From Pantoea septica (GTDB lineage: Bacteria; Pseudomonadota; Gammaproteobacteria; Enterobacterales; Enterobacteriaceae), in contig NZ_MLJJ01000032.1 of assembly GCF_002095575.1 (NCBI RefSeq), forward strand, positions 1 to 48,408: a stretch of DNA of 48,408 nucleotides, in the 5' to 3' direction. A program made the position numbers and the translations under genes. Position 1 is the stretch's first letter. Each line of letters starts with the position of its first letter. Below, in pieces: positions 17,608 to 26,667 of this stretch. The notes under the pieces were generated by a model. It did not search any database and was not told where the DNA came from. It was given only the letters and a program-made list of their open reading frames with translations.

Positions 17608-17628
17608 TCCGTCCGCATCGCAAAACAG

Positions 17629-17660
17629 AGCCCGATTCCCCCGTCGGGCTTTGTTGTTTC
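17629..17660 (+). terminator. Intrinsic terminator of ybfA
   Basis: AGCCCGA (17629-17635) and TCGGGCT (17644-17650) form a 7-bp stem with an 8-nt loop, followed by TTGTTGTTT, 22 bp after the ybfA stop. Confidence 0.75.
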
Positions 17661-17768
17661 TGAAGCCTCGTCACAGAGAAAAGCCCCTCCAGCCCTGACT
17701 TGAGGCTGTTAATCATTCAATTTTCAGCTACACTTAAACCTCTACAAGATTCCGGAGGTTGTACAAGT

Positions 17769-18725
17769 ATGAGCGTAAAAATTCCGCTGGGTATCAGTGC
17801 CTGCCTGCTGGGAGAGCAAGTCCGTTTCGACGGAGGTCATAAACGTCTGGCGTTTGCCGTCAACGAGCTTGCGCCCTTTGTACGCTTTGAACCGATCTGC
17901 CCCGAAATGGCGATAGGCCTGCCGACGCCGCGTCCGGCGCTGCGGCTGGTAAAGAAGGACGATGAAGAGCTCCATCTCTGCTTTAGCAAAGAGGGCGGCG
18001 AAGAGCTGACCCAGCAGATGAATGACTGGTCTGCGGAACGGGTTAAATCGCTGCATCACCTGTGCGGCTACATCCTGTGCGCCAAATCGCCCAGCTGCGG
18101 TATGGAGCGCGTGCGCGTCTATGAACCCGACACCAATAACAACCGTAAAGCGGGTATGGGGCTGTTCGCCGAAAAGCTTAAAGCGGAGCTGCCCTGGCTT
18201 CCGGTCGAAGAGGATGGTCGGCTGCACGATCCGGCACTGCGCGAAAACTTCGTTGGACGCATCTGCGCGCTGCACGAATTTAATCAGATGTGGCAGCGCG
18301 GGCTTACGCGCGCGCAGCTTATCGCCTTCCACAGCCGCTACAAGCTGCTGATGCTGGCGCATTCGCAGGAGAAGTATCGCGAGCTCGGCCCGTTCGTCGC
18401 CTCAATGAGCCAGTGGGATTCGCTGGAAGCCTTCGCCTTCGAATACCGTAACCGCATGATGGAACTGCTGTCGCAGCCCGCGTCGCGTCGCAACCATACC
18501 AACGTGCTGATGCATGCGCAGGGCTATTTCCGCCGTCAGCTCAGCTCTCCGCAGCGTCAGGAGCTGGCGGAACTCATCGATCGCTATCGCTGCGGCGTGC
18601 AGCCGCTGCTGGCGCCGATCACCATGCTTAAGCACTATATGTCGCAGTATCCGCATCCCTGGCTGACGCAGCAGCGCTACTTCGACCCTTACCCGGAGGC
18701 GCTGCGACTGCGCTACGGCCAGTAA
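17769..18725 (+). CDS. ybgA: YbgA: TudS-type DUF523 thiouracil desulfurase domain fused to DUF1722
   Basis: The N-terminal half (about 1-155) is a DUF523 domain, the family of TudS, an iron-sulfur enzyme that removes sulfur from thiouracil-type bases. Its three conserved cysteines are visible: Cys12 (SACLLG), Cys44 (EPICPEMAIG) and Cys110 (AKSPSCGM). The C-terminal half (about 190-318) is DUF1722. The start at 17769 gives MSVKIPLGISACLLG and 318 residues; an upstream in-frame ATG at 17700 adds unrelated sequence. The K-12 YbgA is recorded as about 169 residues and mainly DUF1722, so this is the long fused form. phrB starts 1 bp after its stop. The substrate here is inferred, not shown. Confidence 0.9.
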   Translation: MSVKIPLGISACLLGEQVRFDGGHKRLAFAVNELAPFVRFEPICPEMAIGLPTPRPALRLVKKDDEELHLCFSKEGGEELTQQMNDWSAERVKSLHHLCGYILCAKSPSCGMERVRVYEPDTNNNRKAGMGLFAEKLKAELPWLPVEEDGRLHDPALRENFVGRICALHEFNQMWQRGLTRAQLIAFHSRYKLLMLAHSQEKYRELGPFVASMSQWDSLEAFAFEYRNRMMELLSQPASRRNHTNVLMHAQGYFRRQLSSPQRQELAELIDRYRCGVQPLLAPITMLKHYMSQYPHPWLTQQRYFDPYPEALRLRYGQ

Positions 18726-18726
18726 G

Positions 18727-20154
18727 ATGCGCACCCATTTAGTCTGGCTGCGCAACGACTTACGCGTGAACGATAATCTGGCGCTGAGCGCCGCCTGCCG
18801 CGATCCCGACGCAAAGGTGATCGCGCTGTTTATCGCCACGCCGCAGCAGTGGCGTCAGCACGATATGGCACCGAAACAGGCGGCTTTCATCTACGACAGC
18901 CTGCTCGAACTGCAGCAGGCGCTGGCCGAGCGCGGTATTGCGCTGTTTACGCAGGCGTGCGACGACTTCGCCGCGTCGATCGATCTGCTGAGCGCTTTCT
19001 GCAAAAAGCATCGCGTCGATGCGCTTTTTTACAACTACCAGTATGAGCTGAACGAGCGGAAGCGCGATGCCGAGGCGGAAAAGCGCCTCGATAAGGCGGG
19101 CGTGGTCTGCCAGGGCTTCGACGACAGCCTGCTGCTGCCGCCGGGCAGCGTACAGACTGGCGACGGCAAGATGTACAAAGTCTATACCCCGTTCAGCAAG
19201 GCCTTTGTGCGGCGGCTGCAGCAGGCGCTGCCGGAGTGCGTTGCCGCGCCGAAACCGCGCGGCGACGGAGCTATTAAGCCGGAGGCCGCACCCGCGCGCT
19301 TCGACTATCCCATGGAAGAGTATGACCGCGAATGCTTCCCGCCGGGCGAGCGTGCGGCGCTGGAGCGGCTGCGCCATTTCGCCCGCCAGCCGATCGCCGA
19401 CTACAGCACGGCGCGCGATACGCCTGCGGTAAACGGCACCAGCCGACTCTCGGTCTATCTTGCCACCGGCGTGCTGTCGCCGCGTCAGTGTCTGCATCGC
19501 GTGCTGAAAGAGCACCCGCGCGCGCTGGAGGAGAACAACCTCTTCACCTGGCTCAACGAGCTAATCTGGCGCGAGTTTTATCGTCATCTCATGGTAGCGT
19601 TTCCGGCGCTTTGCAGGCATCAGCCTTTTGTCGAATGGACGCGCCACGTCGACTGGCAGCGCAACGACGCGCACTTCGCCGCGTGGCAGGCGGGCAAAAC
19701 CGGCTATCCCATCGTGGATGCGGCGATGCGGCAGATGAAAGCGCTGGGCTGGATGCATAACCGGCTGCGCATGATCACCGCCAGCTTTCTGGTGAAGGAC
19801 CTGCTGATCGACTGGCGCGAAGGGGAGCGTTACTTCATGCAAAACCTGATCGACGGCGATCTGGCGGCCAACAACGGCGGCTGGCAGTGGGCGGCGTCGA
19901 CCGGAACCGATCCGGTGCCATACTTCCGCATCTTTAACCCGACGACGCAGGGCGAGCGCTTCGACCCTCAGGGGGCGTTTATCCGCCAGTGGCTGCCGGA
20001 GCTAAAAGAGGTGCCGGACAGCGATATCCACCAGCCGCAGCGCTGGGCGGAGAAAAACCACAAGAGACTCGATTATCCGTCGCCAATCGTGGAACATAAG
20101 CAGGCCCGTAAAAAGACATTAGACGCCTTTGTGCGCGCGAAAAACGCAGCCTGA
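18727..20154 (+). CDS. phrB: Deoxyribodipyrimidine photolyase (CPD photolyase)
   Basis: PhrB splits cyclobutane pyrimidine dimers with blue light, using FADH- and a folate antenna. The 475 residues compare with 472 in E. coli. The N-terminal Rossmann antenna domain starts MRTHLVWLRNDLRVNDN. The FAD domain shows GTSRLSVYLATGVLSPR, WLNELIWREFYRHLM, GYPIVDAAMRQ, GWMHNRLRM and NNGGWQWAASTGTD. The Trp positions of the electron-transfer chain are retained as far as I can see. It is co-transcribed with ybgA and is followed 17 bp later by ybgI. Confidence 0.97.
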   Translation: MRTHLVWLRNDLRVNDNLALSAACRDPDAKVIALFIATPQQWRQHDMAPKQAAFIYDSLLELQQALAERGIALFTQACDDFAASIDLLSAFCKKHRVDALFYNYQYELNERKRDAEAEKRLDKAGVVCQGFDDSLLLPPGSVQTGDGKMYKVYTPFSKAFVRRLQQALPECVAAPKPRGDGAIKPEAAPARFDYPMEEYDRECFPPGERAALERLRHFARQPIADYSTARDTPAVNGTSRLSVYLATGVLSPRQCLHRVLKEHPRALEENNLFTWLNELIWREFYRHLMVAFPALCRHQPFVEWTRHVDWQRNDAHFAAWQAGKTGYPIVDAAMRQMKALGWMHNRLRMITASFLVKDLLIDWREGERYFMQNLIDGDLAANNGGWQWAASTGTDPVPYFRIFNPTTQGERFDPQGAFIRQWLPELKEVPDSDIHQPQRWAEKNHKRLDYPSPIVEHKQARKKTLDAFVRAKNAA

Positions 20155-20171
20155 GGCGGCATGGAGCCGAT

Positions 20172-20915
20172 ATGAATCACTACGAACTGGAAAACATCGT
20201 CAACCAGCAGCTCAACAGCGGCGCCTTCAGCGACTACGCGCCGAACGGCCTGCAGGTTGAGGGACGAACCGAGGTTAAAACCCTGATCACCGGCGTGACC
20301 GCCAGCCAGGCGCTGGTGGATGAAGCCGTAGCGCGCAACGCCGATGCGATTCTGGTGCATCACGGTTATTTCTGGAAAAGCGAGCCGGCGGTCATCAAAG
20401 GCATGAAGCGCAATCGCCTGCGCGCGCTGCTGGCGAACGATATCAATCTCTACGGCTGGCATCTGCCGCTCGACGCCCATCCGACGCTGGGTAATAACGC
20501 CCAGCTGGCAAAGCTGCTGGATATCGAGGTGAAAGGCGAGGTGCAGCCGCTGGTCTTCTGGGGCGAGCTCTCTACGCCGCTGAGCGGCGAGGCGCTGGCG
20601 CAGCGCATCGAAGAAAAACTGGGCCGCACGCCGCTGCACTGCGGCGACAACGCTCCAGCGCAGATCCGGCGCGTCGCCTGGTGCAGCGGCGGCGGCCAGG
20701 GGTTTATCGATAGCGCCGCCGCGTTCGGCGTTGATGCCTATATCACTGGCGAAGTCTCCGAGCAGACGATTCACAGCGCTCGCGAGCAGGGACTTCACTT
20801 CTTCGCCGCCGGCCATCACGCCACCGAACGCGGCGGCATCAAAGCGCTGGGCGAGTGGCTGGCCAGCGAGCATGGTCTGGACGTGACCTTTATCGATATT
20901 CCCAACCCCGCCTGA
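20172..20915 (+). CDS. ybgI: YbgI/NIF3-family dinuclear metal-binding protein
   Basis: This widely conserved protein of 247 residues (E. coli 247) forms a toroidal hexamer with a di-metal site. Metal ligands are visible in VHHGYFWK near residue 62, in the Asp of LPLDAHPTLGNN near residue 100, and in AGHHATERGG near residue 215. The family has been proposed to be a GTP cyclohydrolase-I-type 2 homologue or a hydrolase; its function is unsettled. It is the last gene of ybgA-phrB-ybgI. A GC hairpin (20931-20948) without a T tract and then a promoter for pxpB follow. Confidence 0.95.
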   Translation: MNHYELENIVNQQLNSGAFSDYAPNGLQVEGRTEVKTLITGVTASQALVDEAVARNADAILVHHGYFWKSEPAVIKGMKRNRLRALLANDINLYGWHLPLDAHPTLGNNAQLAKLLDIEVKGEVQPLVFWGELSTPLSGEALAQRIEEKLGRTPLHCGDNAPAQIRRVAWCSGGGQGFIDSAAAFGVDAYITGEVSEQTIHSAREQGLHFFAAGHHATERGGIKALGEWLASEHGLDVTFIDIPNPA

Positions 20916-20930
20916 TTATTCTCCTCCGGT

Positions 20931-20948
20931 GCGCCCGCTTTCGGGCGC
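20931..20948 (+). other. GC hairpin between ybgI and pxpB
   Basis: GCGCCCG (20931-20937), loop CTTT and CGGGCGC (20942-20948) form a perfect 7-bp stem 16 bp after the ybgI stop. AAATCTG follows rather than a T run, so it is a 3'-end stem or a weak terminator only. Confidence 0.5.
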
Positions 20949-20955
20949 AAATCTG

Positions 20956-20984
20956 TTGACACCGTTCTGACACTTTCGCATAAC
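20956..20984 (+). promoter_or_regulatory. sigma70 promoter of the pxpBCA genes
   Basis: A consensus -35 TTGACA (20956-20961), a 17-bp spacer and -10 CATAAC (20979-20984) lie 68 bp upstream of the pxpB start codon. This suggests that the 5-oxoprolinase genes are expressed apart from ybgA-phrB-ybgI. Confidence 0.7.
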
Positions 20985-21051
20985 TATTCGCTTTCTTCTG
21001 ATAATCGTCAGCCGCCGCGCGCGTCGCGCAGCGGAAAAGTGGAGGTGGGAT

Positions 21052-21708
21052 TTGCAACGAGCACGATGTTATCTGCTTGGCGAACAGGCGGTGGTGCTGG
21101 AGCTTGAACCGCCGGTATCGCTGCAAAGCCAGCAGCGCATTTGGGGATTAACGCAGCGCCTGCAACAGTATGAGCAGGTGGCGGAAGTGATTCCAGGCAT
21201 GAACAATATCACCTTGCTGCTGCGCGACCCGCAGCAGAGCCCGCTGGATGCTATTGAGCGCCTGCAGCGCTGGTGGGAAGAGAGCGAGGAGCTGGAGATC
21301 GCGTCGCGTCTGGTCGAAATCCCGGTTATTTACGGCAAGGCTGCCGGTCCGGATCTGCAGGTGGTGGCCGATCACGCGGCTATGACGCCGAAACAGGTGG
21401 TAGAACTGCACAGCAGCACTGACTACGTGGTCTATTTTATCGGTTTCCAGCCGGGATTCCCCTACCTTGGCGGGCTCGACAGCCGCCTGCATACGCCGCG
21501 CCGCGCGGAGCCGCGCGTCAGCGTGCCTGCCGGTTCCGTCGGCATCGGCGGCAGCCAGACCGGCGTCTATCCGCTTGCCAGCCCCGGCGGCTGGCAGCTG
21601 CTCGGCCAGACGCCCGTCGCGCTGTTTAATCCGCGTCAGCAGCCGCCGACGCTGCTGCGTCCCGGCGACAGCGTGCGCTTTGTGCCGCAAAAGGAGGGCA
21701 TATGTTGA
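21052..21708 (+). CDS. pxpB: 5-oxoprolinase subunit PxpB
   Basis: PxpB is one part of the ATP-dependent PxpABC complex that opens 5-oxoproline (pyroglutamate) to glutamate. It is homologous to allophanate hydrolase subunit 1. I use the TTG at 21052, which has GGAGGTGG at 21041-21048 and gives [15 protein letters not shown], the family start, with 218 residues. The conserved core [26 protein letters not shown] and SPGGWQLLG is present. Its end overlaps the pxpC start (ATG at 21702, stop at 21706), which implies coupled translation. Confidence 0.95.
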   Translation: MQRARCYLLGEQAVVLELEPPVSLQSQQRIWGLTQRLQQYEQVAEVIPGMNNITLLLRDPQQSPLDAIERLQRWWEESEELEIASRLVEIPVIYGKAAGPDLQVVADHAAMTPKQVVELHSSTDYVVYFIGFQPGFPYLGGLDSRLHTPRRAEPRVSVPAGSVGIGGSQTGVYPLASPGGWQLLGQTPVALFNPRQQPPTLLRPGDSVRFVPQKEGIC

Positions 21709-22634
21709 GGATCCTGCGCGCAGGGCTGGCGACCACGCTTCAGGACAGCGGCCGTATCGGCTGGCGGCAATCCGGCATCAGCGTCGGCGGAGTGCTCGAT
21801 CTGACTGCGATGCGCACCGCCAACCTGCTGGTCGGCAACGCGCCAGACAGCGCGGTGCTGGAAATCGTACTGGGCCAGTTCAAGGCCGAATTTATGCGCG
21901 ACGGCTGGTTCGCCCTGACCGGCGCCGCCTGCAATGCCGAGCTGGACGATAAACCGGTCTGGACCGGCTGGCGGCTGCCGGTGAAAAAAGGGCAGGTGCT
22001 GACGCTCTCCATGCCGCTGCACGGCATGCGCAGCTATCTGGCGATCCACGGCGGCTTCGACGTCGCGCCGATGCTCGGCTCTGTCAGCACCGATCTGAAA
22101 GCGGGCTTCGGGGGCTGGGAAGGGCGCAAGCTGGAAGACGGTGACCGTTTGCCGCTCGGCAACCCGACGCAGCACTTTACGCGCAAAGCGGGCGTCCGCC
22201 AGCTGCTGTGGGGCAACCGCATCCGCGCGCTGCCGGGGCCGGAATATCATGAGTTCAGTCGCGAGGCGCAGCAGGCCTTCTGGCGCACTCCCTGGATGCT
22301 TAGTCCGCAGAGCAACCGCATGGGCTACCGTTTGCAGGGACCGGAGCTAAAGCGCGAATCCGCGCGCGAGCTGCTGTCGCACGGTCTGGTGCCCGGCGTA
22401 GTGCAGGTGCCGCCGAACGGTCAGCCGATCGTGCTGATGGCCGACGCGCAGACCACCGGCGGCTATCCGCGAATCGCCTGCGTAATCGACGCCGATCTCT
22501 ATCAGCTGGCGCAGATCCGTCTGGGCGAGCCGATTCACTTTATACAGTGTTCGCTGCCGGTCGCGATGCAGGCCCGTATGCATCAGCGGCGCGCGCTGGA
22601 GCATATGGCATGGGGACTTGCTAATGAAAATTGA
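21702..22634 (+). CDS. pxpC: 5-oxoprolinase subunit PxpC
   Basis: PxpC is homologous to allophanate hydrolase subunit 2 and works with PxpB as the ATP-using pair of 5-oxoprolinase. The 310 residues match E. coli YbgK (310). The family opening [22 protein letters not shown] and the internal [12 protein letters not shown] and [12 protein letters not shown] segments are visible. An AAGGAGG inside pxpB (21691-21697) serves its start. It overlaps pxpA by 11 bp. Confidence 0.96.
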   Translation: MLRILRAGLATTLQDSGRIGWRQSGISVGGVLDLTAMRTANLLVGNAPDSAVLEIVLGQFKAEFMRDGWFALTGAACNAELDDKPVWTGWRLPVKKGQVLTLSMPLHGMRSYLAIHGGFDVAPMLGSVSTDLKAGFGGWEGRKLEDGDRLPLGNPTQHFTRKAGVRQLLWGNRIRALPGPEYHEFSREAQQAFWRTPWMLSPQSNRMGYRLQGPELKRESARELLSHGLVPGVVQVPPNGQPIVLMADAQTTGGYPRIACVIDADLYQLAQIRLGEPIHFIQCSLPVAMQARMHQRRALEHMAWGLANEN

Positions 22635-23361
22635 TTTGAACACCGATCTCGGCGAAGGCGGCGACAGCGATCGCGCGCTGCTGCAGCTGGTCAGCTCGGC
22701 CAATATCGCCTGCGGCTTTCACGCCGGCGACGCGCAGACCATGCTGCAGTCGGTGCGCTGGGCGAAAGAATTCGGCGTAGCGATCGGCGCGCATCCCAGC
22801 TTCCCGGATCGCGAGAACTTCGGCCGCACCGCCATGCAGCTGCCGCCGGAAACGGTCTACGCGCAGATGATCTATCAGATCGGCGCGCTGAAAAGCCTGG
22901 CGGAGAGCGAAGGCGAGCGGCTGGCGCACGTTAAGCCGCACGGCATGCTCTATAACCAGGCCGCCGTCGAGGCGCCGCTGGCGGACGCCATCGCGCGCGC
23001 CGTCAAGGCGATCGACGCGGATCTGATCCTGGTCGGGCTGGCGGGCAGCGAGTCGATACGCGCCGCCGCGCGCCACGGGCTGCGCACGCGCGAAGAGGTG
23101 TTCGCCGATCGCGGCTACCTCAGCAGCGGCGCGCTGGTGCCGCGCAGCCAGCCGGGCGCGATGATTGAAGAAGAGGCGCGCGCTATGCAGCAGACGCTGA
23201 CCATGGTGAAAGAGGGAAGGGTAAAAAGCGTCAGCGGCGAGTGGGTCGCCGTTAACGCGCAGACCGTTTGCCTGCACGGCGACGGCGCGCATGCGCTGCT
23301 GTTTGCAGAGCGCCTGCGCGACCTCTTCGCCGCCGAGCAGATTGCCGTCGCCAGCACGTGA
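22624..23361 (+). CDS. pxpA: 5-oxoprolinase subunit PxpA (LamB/YcsF family)
   Basis: PxpA completes the 5-oxoprolinase complex. I take the ATG at 22624 ([13 protein letters not shown]), the conserved family start; the in-frame TTG at 22618 is only two codons earlier. The product has 245 residues (E. coli 244). Signature segments are [21 protein letters not shown] near residue 40, and [11 protein letters not shown] near 105. It is followed 15 bp later by an intrinsic terminator (23376), unusual in that the next gene on the same strand starts directly after it. Confidence 0.97.
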   Translation: MKIDLNTDLGEGGDSDRALLQLVSSANIACGFHAGDAQTMLQSVRWAKEFGVAIGAHPSFPDRENFGRTAMQLPPETVYAQMIYQIGALKSLAESEGERLAHVKPHGMLYNQAAVEAPLADAIARAVKAIDADLILVGLAGSESIRAAARHGLRTREEVFADRGYLSSGALVPRSQPGAMIEEEARAMQQTLTMVKEGRVKSVSGEWVAVNAQTVCLHGDGAHALLFAERLRDLFAAEQIAVAST

Positions 23362-23375
23362 ATTTTCATTTTTTT

Positions 23376-23402
23376 GCCCGGCCTCACCGCCGGGCTTTTT
23401 TA
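23376..23402 (+). terminator. Intrinsic terminator between pxpA and the DUF969 gene
   Basis: GCCCGGC (23376-23382), loop CTCACC and GCCGGGC (23389-23395) form a perfect 7-bp GC stem followed by six T residues. The DUF969 start codon is at 23417, only 15 bp beyond, so there is no room for a promoter after it. Expression of the four downstream genes needs read-through or a promoter inside pxpA. Confidence 0.9.
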
Positions 23403-23416
23403 ACATAAGGGTAAAC

Positions 23417-24145
23417 ATGGATAACGTGATAAACCTCTGGCCGCTTCTGGGCATTGCGGCAATCGTCGTCGGCTTTTTGCTGCGCTTCAATCCGGTGCTG
23501 GTGGTGATTGTCGCCGGCTTCGTCACCGGCTTTGCCGCGCTGATGCCGCTGGGCGATATTCTGGAAAAACTGGGCGCGGGCTTTCTCAATACGCGCAATC
23601 TGCCGCTGATCCTGCTGCTGCCGCTGGCAGTCATCGGCCTGCTGGAGCGACACGGCCTGAAAGAGCGCGCGCAGACCTGGATCGCGCAGATCAAAACCGC
23701 CACCGCCGGGCGTCTGCTGATCGTCTATCTCTTCGTGCGCGAGGTGACGGCGGCGCTCGGCCTGACCAGCCTTGGCGGTCATCCGCAGATGGTGCGTCCG
23801 CTGCTGGCCCCGATGGCGGAAGGCGCGACCGAAAACCGCTATGGCGAAGTATCGCCGGAGGTGCGGCATCGTCTGCGCGCCATGTCGGCGGCGACGGATA
23901 ACGTCGGGCTTTTCTTCGGCGAAGATATTTTTGTCGCCTTCGGCGCGATCATCTTTATGCACAACTTTATGCTGGAGTCGGCCAATATTCAGACCGAGCC
24001 GCTGCATATCGCCGTCTGGGGCATCCCTACCGCCGTCGCAGCCTTTCTTATCCACTCGGCGCGCCTGGTGCGGCTCGATCGTCGGCTGGCGCGCGAACTG
24101 CAGGCGCTCAACGGCGAAGCGCTGAAAGCGAAAGGAGGTCGCTAA
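23417..24145 (+). CDS. DUF969 membrane protein, putative 5-oxoproline permease half
   Basis: This is a 242-residue integral membrane protein of the DUF969 family. Hydrophobic segments are visible at about residues 7-25, 28-48, 62-80, 100-118, 155-180 and 195-215. A conserved-looking polar part, REVTAALGLTSLGGHPQMVRPLLAPMAEGA, sits in the middle. I chose the ATG at 23417 (MDNVINLWPLLG) with AAGGG before it. DUF969 and DUF979 proteins always occur side by side and look like two halves of one transporter. Their place next to 5-oxoprolinase and pyroglutamyl peptidase suggests transport of 5-oxoproline. Transport and substrate are inference. It overlaps the next gene as TAATG. Confidence 0.88.
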   Translation: MDNVINLWPLLGIAAIVVGFLLRFNPVLVVIVAGFVTGFAALMPLGDILEKLGAGFLNTRNLPLILLLPLAVIGLLERHGLKERAQTWIAQIKTATAGRLLIVYLFVREVTAALGLTSLGGHPQMVRPLLAPMAEGATENRYGEVSPEVRHRLRAMSAATDNVGLFFGEDIFVAFGAIIFMHNFMLESANIQTEPLHIAVWGIPTAVAAFLIHSARLVRLDRRLARELQALNGEALKAKGGR

Positions 24146-25161
24146 TGTTTCAACAACAGTATCTGATGTGGCTGGCCGGCCTGATTCTGCTGGTGGTCGC
24201 CGTTCTTTCCTGGCGCGATGCGCATAATCCGCGCCGCTTCACCACCGGTCTGTTCTGGGCGCTCTACGGCCTGATTTTTCTGGTCGGCGACTGGACCACG
24301 CAGCTGATGAGCACGCTCTTCGGCACCGCGGAGTTGGGCACGCGCTATCTGCATATCGGCGTCGGCGTGCTGGTGGTGGCGATGGCGCTGATCGCCGGCT
24401 GCGGCGGCGTGCGCCTCGGACGCTACCATCAGCGCAGCGACGAGGAGAAACAGGTCAGCGCCCGCCGCCTCGGCAACCGGCTTTTCCTGCCCGCGCTGGC
24501 GATTCCGGTGGTGACGGTCATCGGCGTGCTCGCCTTTAACCATATTCCCGGCCTGCAGGAAGCGGTATTCGGGGCTGGCAATCATGCGACGCTGGTGACC
24601 CTCTTCTCCATGATGATCGGCTGTCTGCTTGGCTGGCTGATTGCGCTGAAGATGACGCACGAGAAGCCGGTGCAGTCGATGCAGGAGACGCGTCGCCTGC
24701 TGGATGCCATCGGCTGGGCCTTTATCCTGCCGCAAATTCTCGCCACGCTTGGCCTGCTGTTCACCAGCGCCGGCGTCGGCAGCGCCATTTCCCATCTCAC
24801 GGAGAATTATCTGGCGGTCGATAACCGCTTTGTCGCCGTCACGGTCTACGCCGTCGGCATGGCGCTGCTGACCATGGTGATGGGCAACGCCTTCGCCGCG
24901 TTCCCGATTATTACCGCCGGCGTCGGCATTCCGATTCTGGTGCTGCAGCATCATGGCGATCCCGCCGTGATGGCGGCGATCGGCATGTTCTCGGGCTACT
25001 GCGGCACGCTGATGACGCCCATGGCGGCCAACTTCAATATTGTGCCCGCCGCGCTGCTGGAACTGCCGGATCGCAACGCGGTGATCAAGGCTCAGGTGCC
25101 GACCGGTGTGCTACTGTTAATCGTTAACGTGTTTCTGCTCTATTTCCTGATGTTCCGGTGA
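24145..25161 (+). CDS. DUF979 membrane protein, putative 5-oxoproline permease half
   Basis: This is a 338-residue polytopic membrane protein of the DUF979 family, with about nine or ten hydrophobic segments (for example [17 protein letters not shown] at the N terminus and [18 protein letters not shown] at the C terminus). The later part has [19 protein letters not shown] and [16 protein letters not shown], which resemble the broken-helix substrate regions of ion-transporter-superfamily permeases; that resemblance is by eye. Its ATG shares an A with the DUF969 stop, so both are probably translated together as a complex. pcp follows 7 bp later. Confidence 0.88.
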   Translation: MFQQQYLMWLAGLILLVVAVLSWRDAHNPRRFTTGLFWALYGLIFLVGDWTTQLMSTLFGTAELGTRYLHIGVGVLVVAMALIAGCGGVRLGRYHQRSDEEKQVSARRLGNRLFLPALAIPVVTVIGVLAFNHIPGLQEAVFGAGNHATLVTLFSMMIGCLLGWLIALKMTHEKPVQSMQETRRLLDAIGWAFILPQILATLGLLFTSAGVGSAISHLTENYLAVDNRFVAVTVYAVGMALLTMVMGNAFAAFPIITAGVGIPILVLQHHGDPAVMAAIGMFSGYCGTLMTPMAANFNIVPAALLELPDRNAVIKAQVPTGVLLLIVNVFLLYFLMFR

Positions 25162-25168
25162 GGTCAGT

Positions 25169-25816
25169 ATGAAGACGGTATTAGTGACGGCGTTCGAGCC
25201 CTTCGGCGGCGAAACGATCAATCCCTCCTGGGAAGCGGTGCGCGCGCTGGAAGGCAAAGCGATCGGCGGCGCGCGCATTGTGGCGCGTCAGCTGCCGGTG
25301 GTCTTTAGCGACGTGCTTGGCGTGCTCTATGCCGCCATGGATGAAGTCGAGCCCGATTTGATTCTCTCGGTCGGCCAGGCGGGCGGGCGCAGCGATATCA
25401 CCGTCGAGCGCATCGGCATTAACGTTGACGACGCGCGCATCGCCGATAACGCGGGGCAGCAGCCGGTGGATGAGCCGATCGTGACGGACGGCCCGGCGGG
25501 CTATTTCTCCACGCTGCCGATTAAGGCGATTGTCGCCGCGGTGCGCGCGGCCGGGATCCCTGCGTCGGTGTCGCAAACCGCCGGCACTTTTACCTGCAAT
25601 CGCGTGATGTACGGTCTGCTGCACCGGCTGCACACGCAGGGCAACCGCGTGCGCGGCGGCTTCGTGCATATTCCCTATCTGCCGGAGCAGGCGGCGCAGC
25701 ACCCCGGCGCGCCGAGCATGGCGCGCGATCACGTGATGCAGGCGCTGGAGATTGCGATCCGCGTCTCGCTGGAGACGGAAACGGACCTGAAAGTCGGCGG
25801 CGGCGCCACGCACTAA
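25169..25816 (+). CDS. pcp: Pyroglutamyl-peptidase I (pyrrolidone-carboxylate peptidase)
   Basis: Pcp cuts an N-terminal pyroglutamyl residue from peptides and releases 5-oxoproline in the cytoplasm. It is a cysteine peptidase of 215 residues, the usual family length. Catalytic residues are visible: Glu80 in [10 protein letters not shown], Cys in [10 protein letters not shown] near 143 and His in GFVHIPYLP near 167. The opening VTAFEPFGG is the family signature. It lies 7 bp after the DUF979 gene and 10 bp before nei. E. coli K-12 has no pcp here. With pxpBCA it gives a short route from pyroglutamyl peptides to glutamate. Confidence 0.97.
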   Translation: MKTVLVTAFEPFGGETINPSWEAVRALEGKAIGGARIVARQLPVVFSDVLGVLYAAMDEVEPDLILSVGQAGGRSDITVERIGINVDDARIADNAGQQPVDEPIVTDGPAGYFSTLPIKAIVAAVRAAGIPASVSQTAGTFTCNRVMYGLLHRLHTQGNRVRGGFVHIPYLPEQAAQHPGAPSMARDHVMQALEIAIRVSLETETDLKVGGGATH

Positions 25817-25826
25817 GAGGACGAAT

Positions 25827-26615
25827 ATGCCAGAAGGACCGGAGATCCGCCGCGCGGCGGATCAGCTTGAAGAAGCCATTGTCGGCAAGCCGTTGACGGA
25901 AGTCTGGTTTGCCTTTCCTGAACTCAAAACCTACGAGCCCGCGCTGCTGGGCGAGCAGGTCAACGCCATCGAGACGCGCGGCAAAGCGCTGCTGACGCAC
26001 TTTTCCAACGGCCTGACGCTCTACAGCCATAATCAGCTGTACGGCGTCTGGCGCGTAGTGGAGAGCGGTACGGTGCCGGAAACCAAACGTCAGCTGCGCG
26101 TGCGGCTGGCGGTCGCCGATCGCGCCATTTTGCTCTACAGCGCCTCCGATATCGAACTGTTGAACGCCGAGTCGCTGGCCGCGCATCCGTTTTTAAATCG
26201 CGTGGGTCCCGACGTGCTCGATGCGCAGCTTGACGTGGCGACGGTGCGCGAGCGGCTGCTGTCGCCGCGCTTTCGCCGCCGTCAGTTCAGCGGGCTGCTG
26301 CTCGATCAGGCGTTTCTGGCTGGATTAGGCAACTATCTGCGCGTCGAAATCCTCTGGCAGGCGGGTCTGCTGGCGCAGCATCGCGCGCAGGATTTGACCG
26401 ATGAGCAGCTTGACGTGCTCAGCGAGGCGCTGCTGGCGATCCCGCGTCACTCTTATCGCATGCGCGGCACCATGAAGAAGTACCACCACGGCGCGGCGTT
26501 TCGCTTTGAGGTATTTCATCGGCAGGGCAAGAAGTGCCGTCGCTGCGGCGAGGTTATTCAGAAGGGAACGCTGTCGTCGCGGCCGTTTTACTGGTGTCCG
26601 GGCTGCCAGCACTAA
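25827..26615 (+). CDS. nei: Endonuclease VIII (DNA glycosylase/AP lyase)
   Basis: Nei removes oxidised pyrimidines and nicks the resulting abasic site by beta/delta elimination. The 262 residues compare with 263 in E. coli. After Met removal the protein begins [11 protein letters not shown], with the catalytic N-terminal Pro and Glu. Lys in ETRGKALL near residue 53 is conserved. A helix-two-turns-helix region (near [12 protein letters not shown]) and a C-terminal zinc finger CRRCG...YWCPGCQ complete it. It ends the pcp-side operon, though its function is unrelated to 5-oxoproline. In E. coli nei follows pxpA directly. Confidence 0.97.
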   Translation: MPEGPEIRRAADQLEEAIVGKPLTEVWFAFPELKTYEPALLGEQVNAIETRGKALLTHFSNGLTLYSHNQLYGVWRVVESGTVPETKRQLRVRLAVADRAILLYSASDIELLNAESLAAHPFLNRVGPDVLDAQLDVATVRERLLSPRFRRRQFSGLLLDQAFLAGLGNYLRVEILWQAGLLAQHRAQDLTDEQLDVLSEALLAIPRHSYRMRGTMKKYHHGAAFRFEVFHRQGKKCRRCGEVIQKGTLSSRPFYWCPGCQH

Positions 26616-26667
26616 GATAAAAGTGCGCGCAATTTATCCTTACAGGCGGATTAAAAGCTTAAGGAGT

